DNA from: Apiospora phragmitis
Lineage: Eukaryota; Ascomycota; Sordariomycetes; Amphisphaeriales; Apiosporaceae
DNA: 64,000 nt
NCBI GenBank assembly: GCA_038363925.1
Contig: JAQQWL010000006.1
Coordinates: 538,501 to 602,500 of the forward strand
Direction of reading: 5' to 3'
The notes under the pieces were generated by a model. It saw only the letters and a list, made by a program, of their open reading frames with translations. It searched no databases and had not been told where the DNA came from. A program made the position numbers and the translations under genes. Below are positions 43,656-56,450 of this stretch, piece by piece. Positions within the stretch are counted from its first letter, which is position 1. Each line of letters starts with the position of its first letter.

Positions 43656-44896
43656 ATGCACAGAAAATGGAAGGGGAAAAAGAAAGAAAAGCTTGGCCTA
43701 TAAGGGAACTCGGCTATCCATGGTTTCTCCCCTCCTGGAGAGAGCATTACCGTCCGCTCCTCTCTCAAGAGAAGCAGGTGCCAACCTCGAGAGAAAAAGG
43801 AAAAATCCCAGCATCTACGCTTACCTGTTAAGGCCGTGTAGAAAGCGTGCAGATACGGGCCTGGGATGTTGGTTGTATACTAGTTCGACAGAAGTGCCGA
43901 TATTGTATATGCACATGTACCATACATATAGAGTACCATGGGCAAACTGTAGTCCATGAGCGAGCAGATAGGAGGGCTCCGGGTGTGAAGATAGACCGCA
44001 TAGAACCCTACATGTATCTGTACATACGTACATTCGAAAGCACACCAATCTCGCTCAATCCATTCACGCTCTCCAAGAGCATAGCACGTAGTGATGACCG
44101 ACGGGACTATTCATCGACTCGCTGGTCAGACGATTACCAACGCTCTCTCTTGAGGGATGCCGTCTATGATGATATTGGGTATACTACAAACTAAAGAACC
44201 GTTTCCCCTTCGCTCGCTCGTATCGTTAATAGTGGCCGAAAACACTCTCACAACCTTCTAAGGCAACTTCGCCATGCCCAAAAGGGCGTGAAAGCAAAAA
44301 GACGATCAATCTAGGCCTAGGTCCGAAGGGCCGACCAAAATGCAAAAGAAAAGAAAAAAACGCCTTCCTCGCATTTCCCATACCGAAGCCCAACCAACTA
44401 AGCCAATGATGAATGCAACCCTCTATAAGACGATGGAGGGAACAAAGGACATAACGAGAAGAGGAAGAAAAAGCAGGGCACCAAAACTCCTCCAGGGCGA
44501 CATATGCCATGAATGTTTCCAATTCCACACTATCAAATCCGAATCTCAGTCTCCTGTAGCCCAAGTACTGATCTGCTCTGACGGAGACTACTGGCCAGGA
44601 TAACTGACGTCCAGACTCCAAAGCTCATCCCAGACCACACTCTGATCGGGGCCATCAGCATTAGCGCTGCTAGCGTTACTCATGTCGCGCTGAAGCTGCG
44701 GCAGCGGTTCCGTTGCCTTCTGCGGGTTACTACGCTCCCAGGGATGTGGGTGAAAGTAAGTGTTGCGAGCAGAAGCAGAAGCAGAAATAGAAGCTGAAGC
44801 AGGCGCAGGAGTAGGACGATGGCGGCGTCGCGGAGACAACGACAATCGCTGCTGGTCCCCGATGATTAGTGAGTATTACACCCCCAATCCCACAAC
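43656..44896. other. Convergent 3' regions of the bL9m and Atg11 genes
   Basis: About 1.2 kb between two genes that end towards each other. No further gene is supported. A minus-strand 85-codon frame at 44588-44845 directly follows the Atg11 stop; it is Ser/Ala-repeat-rich and I regard it as uncertain. Confidence 0.4.
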
Positions 44897-47800
44897 TCAA
44901 GGACCGAGCAGGGCATCCACATCGTGCTGTCGTACCTCGTTTCCATTGCCTCCTTGACCGCCGTCAGCATTGCCCGCTTCCGCATCCTGTACTTGCGCGT
45001 TGGACAACAACGACGTCTTGCTGGAACCGCCGTCGTGTCGTGCCTTGAAAGGGCTTCCCGCGGGCCCGGCTTGGCCTCCTGCCTCGGAAGCCGCCTGCCC
45101 CCCAGCGATGGGAACGGCCCGCAAGCTGTTCGTCTCCGACGCCAGGGCGCTGCTCTTGGCGGCACTTGCACCCGCGCCGCCCGCGAACGGTAGGTTCTTC
45201 CTAGTCGAACTGCCCGAGCTGCTGCGCCGCGTCTTCAGGCTCTCGCTCAGAGTCTTGCTCACGGCCTTCATCTTGGCATTGTCGCCGCCGGCCGACAGGA
45301 GCTTGCTCGCGCCCGAGCGTGCCTGGTGAGTGTGCATATCGGCCCGAGCCTCGACGTTATTCGTAGCGACCGTGCTCTTGCCCAGGCCCGGGGTAGAAGG
45401 CGCGCCAGCCTTATCCTCGATCGCATCGATAAGCCACCAGCGGAGACCATCGGACAGATCGAAAGGGTTATCAAATTCGTCTCCCGTATTGACCGAGTCG
45501 GTCTCCGAAAGCGGAAGCTGGGCAGCCGTCGAGGAGAGACTCTTAGACAAATCAACAACACGTTCCTGGATCCGCGTGATCCGCGCTACTAGCCATTCTC
45601 GCTGGCGCAGACGGTGGCTTTCTTGCTCACGCAGGAAGAAGTGTGGGCAGCCGACGTTGAAAGCCGCCCAAGCGCCGGTGGTCTGGTTACGAGTAGGCAA
45701 GAATAACGCCAAGTCGCCCTCCTTAAAGTGCCTGAAGGCGATTTTATCGTGCGCGTCTTTAACTGCGGCATGGGCTCGTTCTTTATAGGAGCGGGCATCT
45801 CGAGTCATCTTGCGAGCGGTATGCTCGGCCTCCTTTACACGTCGATAGAGGGTATTCGCGAAAATATCAATATCGAAAAAGCCTGGTCCTTTGACAAATG
45901 ACTGGTATTGGGTAGCCTCCGTATCGCCGTCATCGGCGTTCATCCAGAACAGCAGTTTCAGGTCAGTACTACTGGCCATCGGAGCTGTAGCCCAAGACAC
46001 GGAGCGACGGATCGAACTACTGGGGTCGGACGAATCATTGGGATCCCGAGCGGTACGTTCAGAACGCGGGATCTTCTGGATGGTAAACTCCTCGTCCTTC
46101 CGCGTCACTGAGAAGCCCAATCTCTCGAGGAGTCGGCAAAGTCGTTCGTTGTGGGTGTACAGCCGCTGCGTAATGTCTTTGGTCCGGTCACTGCGGCCTT
46201 CAAAGCGCTGATTGAGGCTAGTAAGCCGGGCTCGGAAGACTTGAGTCTCTCTTGGTACATCCGGACTTCTTCCTCGAGGCTGCCCACCTGAGACTGCCTC
46301 GCTGCCAATGATTCCGTCAACTCGGCGACTCGCTTCTCTGCATCTTCCAGCTCTGTCCGCAGTGTCTCTGATCCAGACTCGCCTTCTGTCATCTTCTTTC
46401 GAAGTTCGTGGAGCTCATCTCGGCTCTGCTTCAGTTCGCCCTCCAACGCAGCGCTCTTGGCCTTCTCCGAGTCCAAAGCTTCGTGTAGCTTCATCCGAGT
46501 GGTCTCCTCTGTAGACAATGTGTCTTTGGTAGTAGAGAGTTCGGCTTTGGTGTCATAGATGGTATGTTGTGCAACTTCCAACTCCGACTTCAAGATGGCC
46601 ATGTCCTCTTCTAATGACTTGAACTTGGTGAGAACTTCGCTGGACTTATTGGTGACAGCCTCCATCAGATCATTAATATCCTCGGGCACCCGGTCTCGTG
46701 GCGACATCTGCCCGTGCAGATCTCTAAGTGTGCGAGCGTGGAGCTGAGAGTTTTGCTCAGATGTTTCCGCTCTGCTTGTCAGGTCCTTGACACTCTCCCT
46801 GGCTTCTTGTAGTTGCCTCTCAAGTTCCTCGTTGCGCTGAATCTGTATTCGAGCCTCATTTCGCAGGTACTCGGCCTGACCTTGTGTCTTTAGGGCCTCA
46901 TCCTGCTTCTCTTGGGTCAAACGTTCCACCTCATCTTCGAGTGATCGCAGCTTGTCGTCATATGTGACCTTCTCATTCTCCCTAGATTCACCAAAATGCT
47001 CGATCTCGTCTTCAGTCTCTTCGAGGCGGGCTTTGAGCGTCTTGATCTCCTCTTCCAAAGACTTTCGCTCTTCCATGAACTCCCGCTTCAAGGCTTCCAT
47101 ATTGCCCAGAAGATCTTTCTTGGTCGAATTGACCTCGTCCATCTGCCCCTCGATCTCCTTGGCGCGACCAGCAGCCTCTTTGAACAGAGCTGACTGCTCC
47201 TGCTCCGCCTTTAGTTCGCCCTCTAATTGGGCTATGCGATTAAGAAGAGCCCCATTGGCTTCCGAAGTGGTTGAACCCCGTCGGCTTTCGGACGCCCGTG
47301 GCGACTTGAGGGGAGCAGCAGAGTCGCTGCGCTCGTTCTGGCCGCCTGGCTGGAAAAGGCTGCCCATAGCCGGTGTGCTCTGCCGGTGCAGCAAACCCTC
47401 GAGACGACGAACACGACTCTCCGCTGTCTTGAGCTTGTTCTCGAGCTTCACCTTGTCGTCTTGAAGGGTTCGGAACAAATCGTCATCGCCGCGAATCATG
47501 AGCCCACTACGACCAAGCGCCGCCTCGTGAACGCTTCCGTTCTTGAAAGCCTTCAGTCGTTTGGCTTGCTGCTTTGTCGGAGAGTTCAGCTCCTTGACAA
47601 TCTTGGCCACTTCTTCGACCATATTATCATCGACTCCTTGCTGTTGGACTTCGGTCATAAAATCCTCGAGGTCGCGCTTTGTCACGGCTGGCCAAGTATC
47701 TTCGTCGCCTAGGAGATTCACTTCAAGACCCAACACGGTATCGTTCTTATCTGGACCATAGGTGTTGCCAACGACTTTCTGGAATTTTCGCCGACGCTTA

Positions 47801-49238
47801 AGCTCCTCATCCTGGAACAAAGCCATCTCGTTGGCCAGGGTGGACGAGTCTGTTTTGACCTTGTCCTGCCACTCACGCCTTCGCACGGCCTCGGCTACAA
47901 ACGATGCGTACATGAATGGTAACTGTTGTATTAGCCGAAGGTAGTCGAAGGTAGTCATCTCCTCCTCTCCTTGGTTGAGCAAAGTCATCTTTGTCTTGAG
48001 GTTGTGGTGTAATGATGTGATTTCAGCGATGGTGCGCATGAAGATGAGCGAACCCGATGCTAGACCGTTGCGGGCTTCGGTCGCATAACGGAGCATTTCG
48101 TCCATCTCTTGGGACCGCGCACGTATACTGGGCAAAAGTCGTTCCGTATGGTTGGCTGCAGTCTTTGAAGCCTGGAGCAGATCTCTCGTAGTTGAAGAGT
48201 AATTAAGAGTAGCCTCGTAGTCGGTGTCGATCTTCTTGGCGACCGCCTCGATGTCCTCCAGCAGCTGCACGCTTTCGTTGTTGCGTTGCAGTGCCGAACG
48301 GGACATGACCTTCTCGAATTCCTGGAAGAGGTCGTCACACCCATCAAACATCTTGGCGGCCGTTTTGTCTAGCTCGGAAACCTTGCTGTTGAACTTACGC
48401 AGTGACGTGTTTGCTAGCTTTCCAGCCTTGCGGGTCGTATCGAGGTCGATCAGATCTTCCAGCGTCGCCTGCCGGGACTTCCGCGTTTCCCTGCCCGTCA
48501 TGAAACGCACCATGGCGGGCGAGATATTGACACTTCGAGCGATCTCCAGCAGACGTTCCCAGTTGTTGGCGAGTGAGTTGTAGTCTTCCTGGGTAGGCGT
48601 CACCCAGTCCTTCAGCTCTTTATATTTGGGCTCGATCGGGCGGACAGCGGTCTCCAAGTTGGCGACGGCAGCATCAAGACACTTGACCATGACGTCCATC
48701 TCACCGTGGCGCGCTTGGGCGGCTTCGACCATGGCGGTGCAGTCCTCGAGGACCGTCAGCGCCCAGTCGCGCCGACTCTTGAATAGTTCGTGCCATGATT
48801 GCAAAGAGCGAGTATCGGTAAGGGAATTGGGAGCGGCGGAAATGTTGTAGCGCTTCGGGAGCGGTTCTTGCGAGACTAGCGACGCTGGGGTGCCTGTAGT
48901 CGATGCCTGTATTATGCGGATGTCGTAGATGTATAATCTTTCTCCGTTTGTATTGTTTGGAGTTTAGCTGTCTTGCCTGGGGCGTCAGAGTGACGATGTT
49001 TTGGACGGGAATAGCGCTCTGTCGAGCTACCCAGGACTTGAAGTCATCGAGGCTGCAGCAAATATTGAGTCAGTTGCCATCATCATCACCACAATAACTA
49101 GATGCCGGACCAACAGGGCCATCATGCATGGGCCAGGTGCAATCAGGAAGGGACGGGAACGTACGTTGCGAACTGCGAGATGTCAACCTGCAGGCGCTGG
49201 CCCGTATGGGCTATCAACACCTGCGTCCTGGTCGCCAT
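44897..49238 (-). CDS. ATG11: Autophagy scaffold protein Atg11 (three single-base frame breaks)
   Basis: Exon 1 (49238-49165) reads MATRTQVLIAHTGQRLQVDI, and intron 49164-49053 joins it to LDDFKSWVARQSAIPVQNIV, the ubiquitin-like start of Atg11. The central 899-codon frame (48804-46105) is helical with long coiled coils (RIAQLEGELKAEQEQSALF). The C-terminal Atg11 domain lies in another frame: LCRLLERLGFSVTRKDEEFT, HEKIAFRHF-like DKIAFRHFKEGDLALFLPTR, GAWAAFNVGCPHFFLREQE, ending DALLGP at TGA 44899-44897. Sense changes frame at about 48976, 48936-48944 and 46221-46225, each time as if one base were missing (in AGGC, GAAAGA and GCTTAC contexts). With these counted in, the protein is about 1,400 residues, normal for filamentous fungi. 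It tethers selective-autophagy receptors and the Atg1 kinase at the vacuole or phagophore. Confidence 0.9.
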
Positions 49239-50207
49239 GGCGCATGCATTTCTCCCTTGCAAGGCAACAGGAGCAAACGGGATGAGGTTGAGGAAGTGAA
49301 ACCGAACCTCGGAACTCCAGGGAATCGGGGTTAGGTAGAGGTGCTAGGGCGGAAGAAGGCGGGTGCCTTATCGAGTCATCCGCCTTGTCTTTGCCTGTCG
49401 CATGGGTTTGGTTTAGGTGGTTCTTTTTTCCTTTGTTTCCCTGTTGACCAGAATGTTTGGATAAGCTAGGGTTAGGCAGATGATTTGTTATTACCAGTCA
49501 CCGGTATCTCTCTCTCTCTCTCTCTCTCTCTACGGAGTAAATCGGTGCTTATTGGGAGATAATGATGCTAAAGTCCGACCAGACGCACACGCGAACAACA
49601 GCATAAGGCTTCCCTTGGCCGCGTATCGAATCAGGAATCGTCACTCGCGGTCACTCTCAGTGTGTAGCTCTGACTTGTAGCTTGCCCGTCCGGTGCCACT
49701 AGAGAGACCCTGGCGGAGACCCTGGCAACCAGCAACCTGACCGTGCTAGTCGTTATCGTTTTGCCTAGTGGGGTATTGTGATGCCGCCTGCTGATCTCGC
49801 GGCCTGGCTGTTGGATGAGACTCTTATCGTTGGTTGATGATCCAAATATGTAGGTGGTTGGAGATGCTTTCTGGGGGATAATTACGTAGTCGGAGAGGGA
49901 ATCGGATGGAATAGAGGATTATTCAACAATTCGTGATTTTAGCTGCGGATTGCGGATATTCCCTCTCAAAGTTCGGCCGGAGCTTTGGACTGTAGAGCAT
50001 GATGAGCATTTAGATAACCGCCACAACGGCCCAGCCGCAACAGGTTCAGCCACACTAAACACCCACCGCGAGAACGCGTTGGGTCGGAAGCAAGGGTGTG
50101 GATGGTAGGTATCTACATGCTGCAGCGATCCAAGGTGTCAATCGTCTAGCTGGACAATACCTACAATCTCTTCTTTTTCGGGCATATTCTCATTACAGCA
50201 ATTGAGG
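49239..50207. other. Divergent promoter region of Atg11 and CENP-H genes
   Basis: No gene is supported in this kilobase. It contains the CT microsatellite listed separately. Confidence 0.4.
49506..49531. repeat. (CT)n microsatellite
   Basis: About twelve uninterrupted TC dinucleotides. It lies in the shared upstream region of two divergent genes; polypyrimidine tracts are common in fungal promoters, so a promoter role is possible. Confidence 0.9.
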
Positions 50208-51027
50208 ATGGACCAGTCACCGAGAAAGCTGACGACTACATCAGCTACCAACTCAGGTGAAGACCCAGAATCAAGCGAGCTGCTGCTGTCAGACCAAGAG
50301 AAGCGTGTTCTAGAGCTTTATGACCAGCTACAGCAATTGCAGTTCCAGATAGCGCTTTTCAATGCACATAACAGCCATGTCCCAGGTGAGTGAGCTTGTG
50401 CCTTGACTGACCATGTTGGGAAATACTGACCCTACATTTCAGACCAACAAGAATCGCAGTCCTTTGAAGCAGCGCAGGAGGCTTTGCTTCAAACAAGGGC
50501 GAGATACGTCCTACGCAACGATGTCGCAGAGAGTGTGTTGTCCGTGAAGCCTGTATTGCAAGCAGTCCATGCGGGAAGCAGGGCTTCTCCTATTGAACGG
50601 TACCTTTGGATGGCATCTATCTGACTAAAACATTATCTACACTTATCTAATGTGTCTTCTCAGTGATCTGCTCCCTGTCGTGCAGGAAAGGGATGAAGCC
50701 TCGACGACCCTGGCCCATCACTCTACCGAGCTTCGAGCAATTCTGGACGATCTGACCGAGACGGAAGCCAAGGTACTTTGGTTGAGCCAAGAGAACGCGA
50801 ATCTCGCATCGCAGGTGCTGAAGCTCGCCGCGCAGGAAAAGCGGCAACGAGACGAGGCCCTCATCTCGGACCCGGCACACCGCGAGGAGATTGCCTGGCT
50901 CGAGGCCGAGGTCCGGACTAGTCACCGGCGCTGGCGGGTCATGAAAGGCACAGCAAGTGCCATCGTCGCTGGGAGCGGAGTCGACTGGGCGCAGGATGAG
51001 GGTCTGAGGGAAAATGGTACTGGATGA
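50208..51027 (+). CDS. Kinetochore protein CENP-H-like (Fta3/Mcm16 family)
   Basis: Three exons, 50208-50385, 50443-50599 and 50664-51027, give 232 residues with consistent phase (GTGAGT-CAG and GTACCT-CAG). The start MDQSPRKLTTTSATNSGEDP is followed by LLLSDQEKRVLELYDQLQQL and further coiled coil. The C-terminal segment HRRWRVMKGTASAIVAGSGV followed by DWAQDEGLR strongly resembles the conserved end of fungal CENP-H (RRWRVMKGxASAIVxGSGVDWARD). CENP-H is part of the inner kinetochore CCAN (Ctf19/Mis6 complex) at centromeric chromatin. Length is normal for the family. No damage was seen. Confidence 0.82.
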
Positions 51028-54000
51028 GGATGAGGACGGAGTCTAGGAGTGTTGGCAGGGAACATTCCAGTTGGATAGGCTCCTTTCACAGCTTCTGTTG
51101 TGAAACCCTAATACTTGAGAAAGCAGCCAGTGAATGAACACTGCAGTTGCCAAACCATGCGTAATCCAGTGAAGCCAGTGTTGCTTTGTCAACTTTTATA
51201 CATGATCGGCTCACGCACATATTGCTTCATGGTAGGTAAACTCCAGAGTATGGGAATCCAGCTTCCCACCAAGCATCCAAATGGTCAGGTATGCCTACAA
51301 TCTGATGCACCCAGCCGGGAGCGGCCCGTAAATGAACTCGCGATCTGCAGTTTGATTTGAATCTTGTGACTGTTGTGACTTGCCCTCTCACGTCGGTCAA
51401 ACTACCAGGTATATCCCAAAATGCTCGGGAGTAGAGATTTTCAGCACTTGCGCAAACATGGCAACGCGGCAATATTGGACAAGCATGTAGTTAAGGCTTT
51501 GCGGGTATCGCAAAGCTCGTGGAGTGCATATGTAAGTAAGTAGGGTCCTTAGATGGTGGGGGATTGTGGATTGGGTGAGATCTGGGTTAAAGAAGGGGGA
51601 CGGGCATATGCATGTGCCATTCGCGATCACCACAGGCGACTGGGTTGGGCTGCGTTGGGTTCTGGGCTGGGCTGAGTAGCTGGGCGGACCAATCTGAGAG
51701 CAGCTGTGCCTGAATGGATGAGGATTAGCGCAGTTGCAGTCGAGGTCGCATCGGTTTGTCTGGGGTCTATCTCGCTCTCGTTTCAAGTCCATTTGATTGT
51801 TTGGTTTGGTTTGGGACAAGAAAGGAAAACCCCGTCGATTCGGGGTGAGGTCGTGATCAGCAAGCACATCAACGCCTCGGGCCCAAGCTGAGGATGATGG
51901 AATTATTGGCCATACTGGAGCAAATGGCTTCAGCTGTGGGATGTGGGAATCGATGCATGTTCCACGTGATGTCAAGGTTACAATGGTGTGAAATCAGCCG
52001 CCCGTCACTTTGCGAGAATCCAAGGCAGACCTGGCGCGTGGTTGCTGTGCTTATTTTTGTTCCTATTTCCTACCTTGTCTCCGGCCGTCTCCAGGTGATT
52101 GATTTGTTCTTATTATGGTCGATTATGCTTTACCGAGTGGATTGGCCTTTCCGGCCTGGGCTTGGAGTAGGCGTCGTGGTGGAGGACCGTCGGATTATCG
52201 ACAGTGCGGATTGGTGCGACATACGCTTGGAAGCCCGCGAGGAAACCTGGCATGGCCTGTACAGTGTACTCCTTTGGAGGCCGGGTACTTTGATCCCAAC
52301 ACTGATTTTTGCCTCTGCATTGGGGCTAGCGAGACATCCAATGCTTGCCATTGTCCGTTGCTTTGGACGTCGGTTGCTAGCGTTGGAATACGTTCAAGGC
52401 AATAAGACATGACATCGCGTTGTGCCCTTGTTCCGCATAAAGCAGCATCAGGATCAGTCTGGACTTGGGTGCTTGGAGTGTAGTCGGATTAGCCATTCTC
52501 CCATTAGCCCACGAGTGAAATGATAGCCTTGGATGGTTGGCTCAACTCCCGAGGAGACGGGGTGCCATGTCCCCACTCATGATAGATAGCTGAAGTTATC
52601 ATACATTAACCTTGCCATGTCCGGTTCGCCATCTTCGAGGGCGAGCCTTGCTTCGATATGTCCATGAAAACATCTTTGTAGTTGCTCAGCAGTAACTCTC
52701 TGCTATCTGAAAGCAATAGCTCACTTGCTGTGGAATAGAACACGGTTACACTTCTTCAGAATACGTACGACATGTCGAGCGGGCAGGCGGATTAGCCAAT
52801 ATCAACATGCAGTCCGTCGGCCTATGAAAAGAAGGCTCACTGCAGAGGTTTGGTGCCACGAGCTTACGCGCTGAAAAGAAACCAGTCCTTTGACTTGGGG
52901 AAAGGAGATCAAATGTCTGCACCATGGGCCATTGCAACGTAGGTGATGCAGTGCTAACCAAACGACTACGCCTTGAGTTCTCTTCTTGGGAGAGTTTATA
53001 TCCAGACATCGGTAATTCGTAGCATAATGATGCATGCAAGCTACAGCAAGTGGTTGCGGTTGCTCGCGAAAGACAGATGGGCAGAGTCCTGACTGCATTG
53101 CACTATGTTAGTATGTCCAAGGTGCTGCATGGCTAAAAGCGTCAGTCGTTGCAGTCAACATGAAAATCAGTCAATACGCAATACTGATAGACGGGAGAAG
53201 AGTATTGCTTCAGCCCAGTATGCAGGCCTATGATCCTTAGCCAGTGAGCAAGGGAGGGATTGAAACGAAGCGTTGATAGGTTGACTAAGAAAAGAATGCT
53301 AAGAAGGGCGGGCCCATGGCAATGTTGGAGGGAGAGGGAGAGTGTGTGTGTCAGCAAGAGAAAGGGAGAGTGTGAGAAGAGACAGTTGCCGTTGACCAAG
53401 CAAAGGCGACTCCAAGAAAGCTGTGTCGTCCGTGTTCAAGGAGCAGCAAGGAAAGGCAAGAAGAGAGGGAAAAGTCTGCAGCAGGCAAATTGGGGGACCG
53501 TCGAAACTCCCAGCGAAATGGTGTGTCACGGAAATCAGCTGCTGCGCGACAAAAGCACCAGCGTCCCAAAAGCATCGCACCCACTTTGTTCGTCATGGAA
53601 CAGTAGATAGGCCAATGTACCACTCACGCTAACAAGGGACCGCGAGGTACATGGCCTGCTACCGGGCTGCGAGGTTCACTCAGCCGTAGGTGTGTGACAA
53701 ACAGATGGCCCTGGAGGGTGCAGGTAAAGGCGTGGGCAAAGTCAGTGGGCGCAAGCAGCGCGCTGATTGAAGGAAACGTGGGCATGGGAGGGTTTATGCT
53801 CAATAATGGATGGGGGTAGGCGACGGAGAGTGATGTGTGTCAATTGAAATAGACGGCCGGATGGCTTGGAAGGGACCTCGCCAACGACGCCCAGATGAGA
53901 CCAGCAGCAACCATGGATCGCACTCCAAGTACACAGTACTGTAGCTGGAGCCGGGGTGGACGCGCTACAAGGCCGCGCAGTTGCAGTACATCGCTTGCAG

Positions 54001-55223
54001 GTGAGTGACATGAGCAGGGAGGCAGGCAGAAGCAGCCAATTTTTTGGGATTGATAAACATCAAGCCCGAACTGGTCCGAGAAAGCGTCTGGCATCTGCAT
54101 CACTCACTCATGCCTATACGCTCTTTTTGTTTTGTTTAATGCATTTGAGTCTCGCCATCACTAAAATGAACGGTGCATGTATGATTTGATCGATCCTATC
54201 TAGTGCTGCAAATGCTTTGTACCAATCGATAAGAGAGAACGATGATGGAGATAGAGAACGAGAAAAAACGCAGGCTCCAAATCTCAAAGCCTCGTTCAAA
54301 CAAACACACATGAAATCGGTAGCCCGCCTATCTGGATTGGATAAATACGTGGTACCTTAACGCAATCCGCACATACGCGCATAAAGCAGCGCGAGTATGT
54401 AATGTACAGACGCTTCTCGCCTGCAGTGAACAGGCAGGACTGGAGGAGGCAGGCTAGCACAAGTTCAGCCAGACACGAGACACGACAATCAGGAACATGG
54501 AAGGAACGAAGGAAAAAAAACCATAAGAGAACCCACCCAGATCTTTGCAAGTGCCAGGCAAGCCAGGCTCCGTTCCCAGAATTATGCCCAGTCTCAGTGA
54601 ACCAGAACTGCCGTCTCCCTAAGCAGTCAATGGATGAGGCAGGTTGGCAGGGCAGGGAAGTGTGCGGGTTACAGTCGTGTGTGTACAGGGAAGCCAATGA
54701 AAGGAGCGGGTGCAGAGACGAGCGCGCGAGTGGTGAGTGAGTGATAGTGCGTGTACGTGAGTGTTTGGTGTGAGTGTGAGTGTGAGTGCAGGTGTGAATG
54801 TACTGTAGGTCTGGTCGCAGTGAAGGAAGATGTAGTAGTGTATTATTGTGTGTGATGTCTGTCTGGGTCCATGTCTGGTTTGGAGACTCCCCCTCAGAAG
54901 CCGGGCCCCCCCCTCTCTTTTTTCCCCTCCTGCGCCTGCGCACACACACACCATTCACTCACACCAGGCACTTTGCAGTCAAGTCCAAGTTCAAGCCTGG
55001 CTGGTCTGGTCCCTCTGGTCCCTCACCAAACCCCCCCCCCCCTCTGCCCGCGCAATCACCCAGCCAGACCCAGCCCATAGTAAAAAAGGCTGTCTACCAC
55101 TTTCCCCCCATACAAATTCCCCCTTCTTCTCTCACCCATTTCCTCTCATACAAAATCTCCCACCCAAATCGTGTCTTCACCTACAACCGCTTGCCAACAC
55201 ACTCAAGGCGAGCATACCATACA
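51028..55223. other. Long gene-poor stretch with simple-sequence DNA
   Basis: About 4.2 kb without a supported gene. It contains GA/GT-rich simple sequence around 53325-53380 (GGAGAGGGAGAGTGTGTGTG) and a GTGAGT-rich tract at 54720-54797. The part from about 54800 to 55223 is very pyrimidine-rich, with C12 at 55031-55042, and is probably the promoter and untranslated leader of the NHP6 gene. Open frames here, up to 352 codons at 54798-55856, look like low-complexity reading of that leader. Confidence 0.45.
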
Positions 55224-55868
55224 GTAAGTACTTGCCCTTCTGTGCAATTCCCTCCCAAACACAAGTCACTCTCGACCATCCGCCTTATTCCCAAGTTATT
55301 CACTCGCAAATCCCCTCTGGCTTTGTCACAATCGCCATTGGCCGGGTTTTTCGACTGCTGGTCGTTGTGCATCCGTCACCAAACGCGCGAGCTGGTTTCT
55401 CTCGAGTTGTCCAAGCTTTGCCATCACATTTCCCTCAACTGGTTGGCCTTGGTCTCCGAGCCAACAACCCAAACCAGCACGCATCACATCACCACCTTCG
55501 TGTCTAAGTGCAATCAATTCACTAACAACGATTTCGCATCACAGCTTCAACCACCACCACACACACATCTGTCGACTCGCACAAACACTTCAAAGTATGC
55601 AAAATACCCTTTGCGATCCGATCCCAAGCTTCAATTCCCAATTGCCACGCGTTGGGATGTGCAATTGCATTTGCGACACAAGTGCATCACTCCTCCACCT
55701 GCGCCCATGTCACGCGTTATCGCCCAAAATCTGCCCCGCGACGCGTCGTTCTGGCGCCGTCACTCTCCAATCCACCCATCTCCATGCACTACGCGAACCA
55801 CCAACGCAGCATGCCCAGAGCACCTCAGGTGCACACGCTTGAGAAAGCCGGACTAACATGATTCGCAG
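55224..55868 (+). promoter_or_regulatory. Probable 5' UTR intron of the NHP6 gene
   Basis: A consensus donor, CAGTAAGTAC, lies at 55222-55231. A branch site and acceptor, GACTAACATGATTCGCAG, end exactly at 55868, so the spliced leader would be joined directly to the start codon ATG 55869. The intron would be 645 bases, much longer than coding introns here. The donor choice is not certain because other GT sites exist in the leader; the acceptor is well supported. Confidence 0.6.
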
Positions 55869-56450
55869 ATGCCTAAGGAAGCCACCACCAAGCGCGGTAA
55901 GACCGGCAAGGTCGAGAAGAGAAAGGGCAAGAAAGGTAAGTCTGAACTTCCCTTCGCACTACATCCTCAAGATCGAGTCCGACCTGTGTGTCGGCCTCTT
56001 TTTATGTCGAGTGTTTCGGCGGCGATCCCCAAATAATCACATCTATTGCCTACACCTAAAAATATATTGCTAACTTGGTCTCCATCAGACCCCAACGCAC
56101 CCAAGCGTGGTCTCTCTGCCTACATGTTCTTCGCCAACGAGCAACGTGAGAATGTTCGTGAGGAGAACCCTGGTATCTCTTTCGGTAAGCAACCCTGCTG
56201 CAGATAATCCTGTCCCCCCCCTTGACTAACCACTTTCCCACAGGCCAGGTTGGCAAGATCCTTGGTGAGCGCTGGAAGGCTCTGAACGATAAGCAGCGTG
56301 GTCCTTACGAGGCCAAGGCTGCTACCGACAAGAAGCGTTACGAAGACGAGAAGGCAGCTTACCAAGTAGGTCTCTCGACATGATGAATAATCACTCCAAA
56401 GACGTTCGTCTGATAGAGATTAGGCCGCGGATGATGACGACGAGGAGTGA
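55869..56450 (+). CDS. NHP6: NHP6-type HMG-box chromatin protein
   Basis: Four coding exons (55869-55935, 56089-56184, 56244-56365, 56424-56450) give 103 residues. A basic tail, [20 protein letters not shown], precedes one HMG box: [58 protein letters not shown], then an acidic end AADDDDEE. The order and length match yeast Nhp6A/B (93-99 aa) and other fungal homologues. The last coding exon is only 27 bases. The protein bends DNA without sequence specificity and works with the FACT complex and RNA polymerase II and III promoters in the nucleus. It is intact and has a long pyrimidine-rich leader. Confidence 0.95.

Noticed and set aside
43203..43661. Long minus-strand frames opposite the bL9m gene (also 42710-43768)
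   Set aside because: They are antisense shadows of a GC-rich gene with strong third-position bias; the plus-strand reading carries the L9 motif.
44588..44845. Minus-strand 85-codon frame right after the Atg11 stop
   Set aside because: Ser/Ala-repeat sequence without homology signal; more likely 3' UTR of Atg11.
51894..52412. Plus-strand frame of 172 codons with hydrophobic stretches
   Set aside because: No domain, no supported start or splice context, and atypical composition compared with real genes nearby.
54798..55856. Plus-strand open frame of 352 codons in front of NHP6
   Set aside because: It is Pro/Ser/Thr-rich low-complexity reading of a pyrimidine-rich leader, overlaps the probable 5' UTR intron, and shows no domain.
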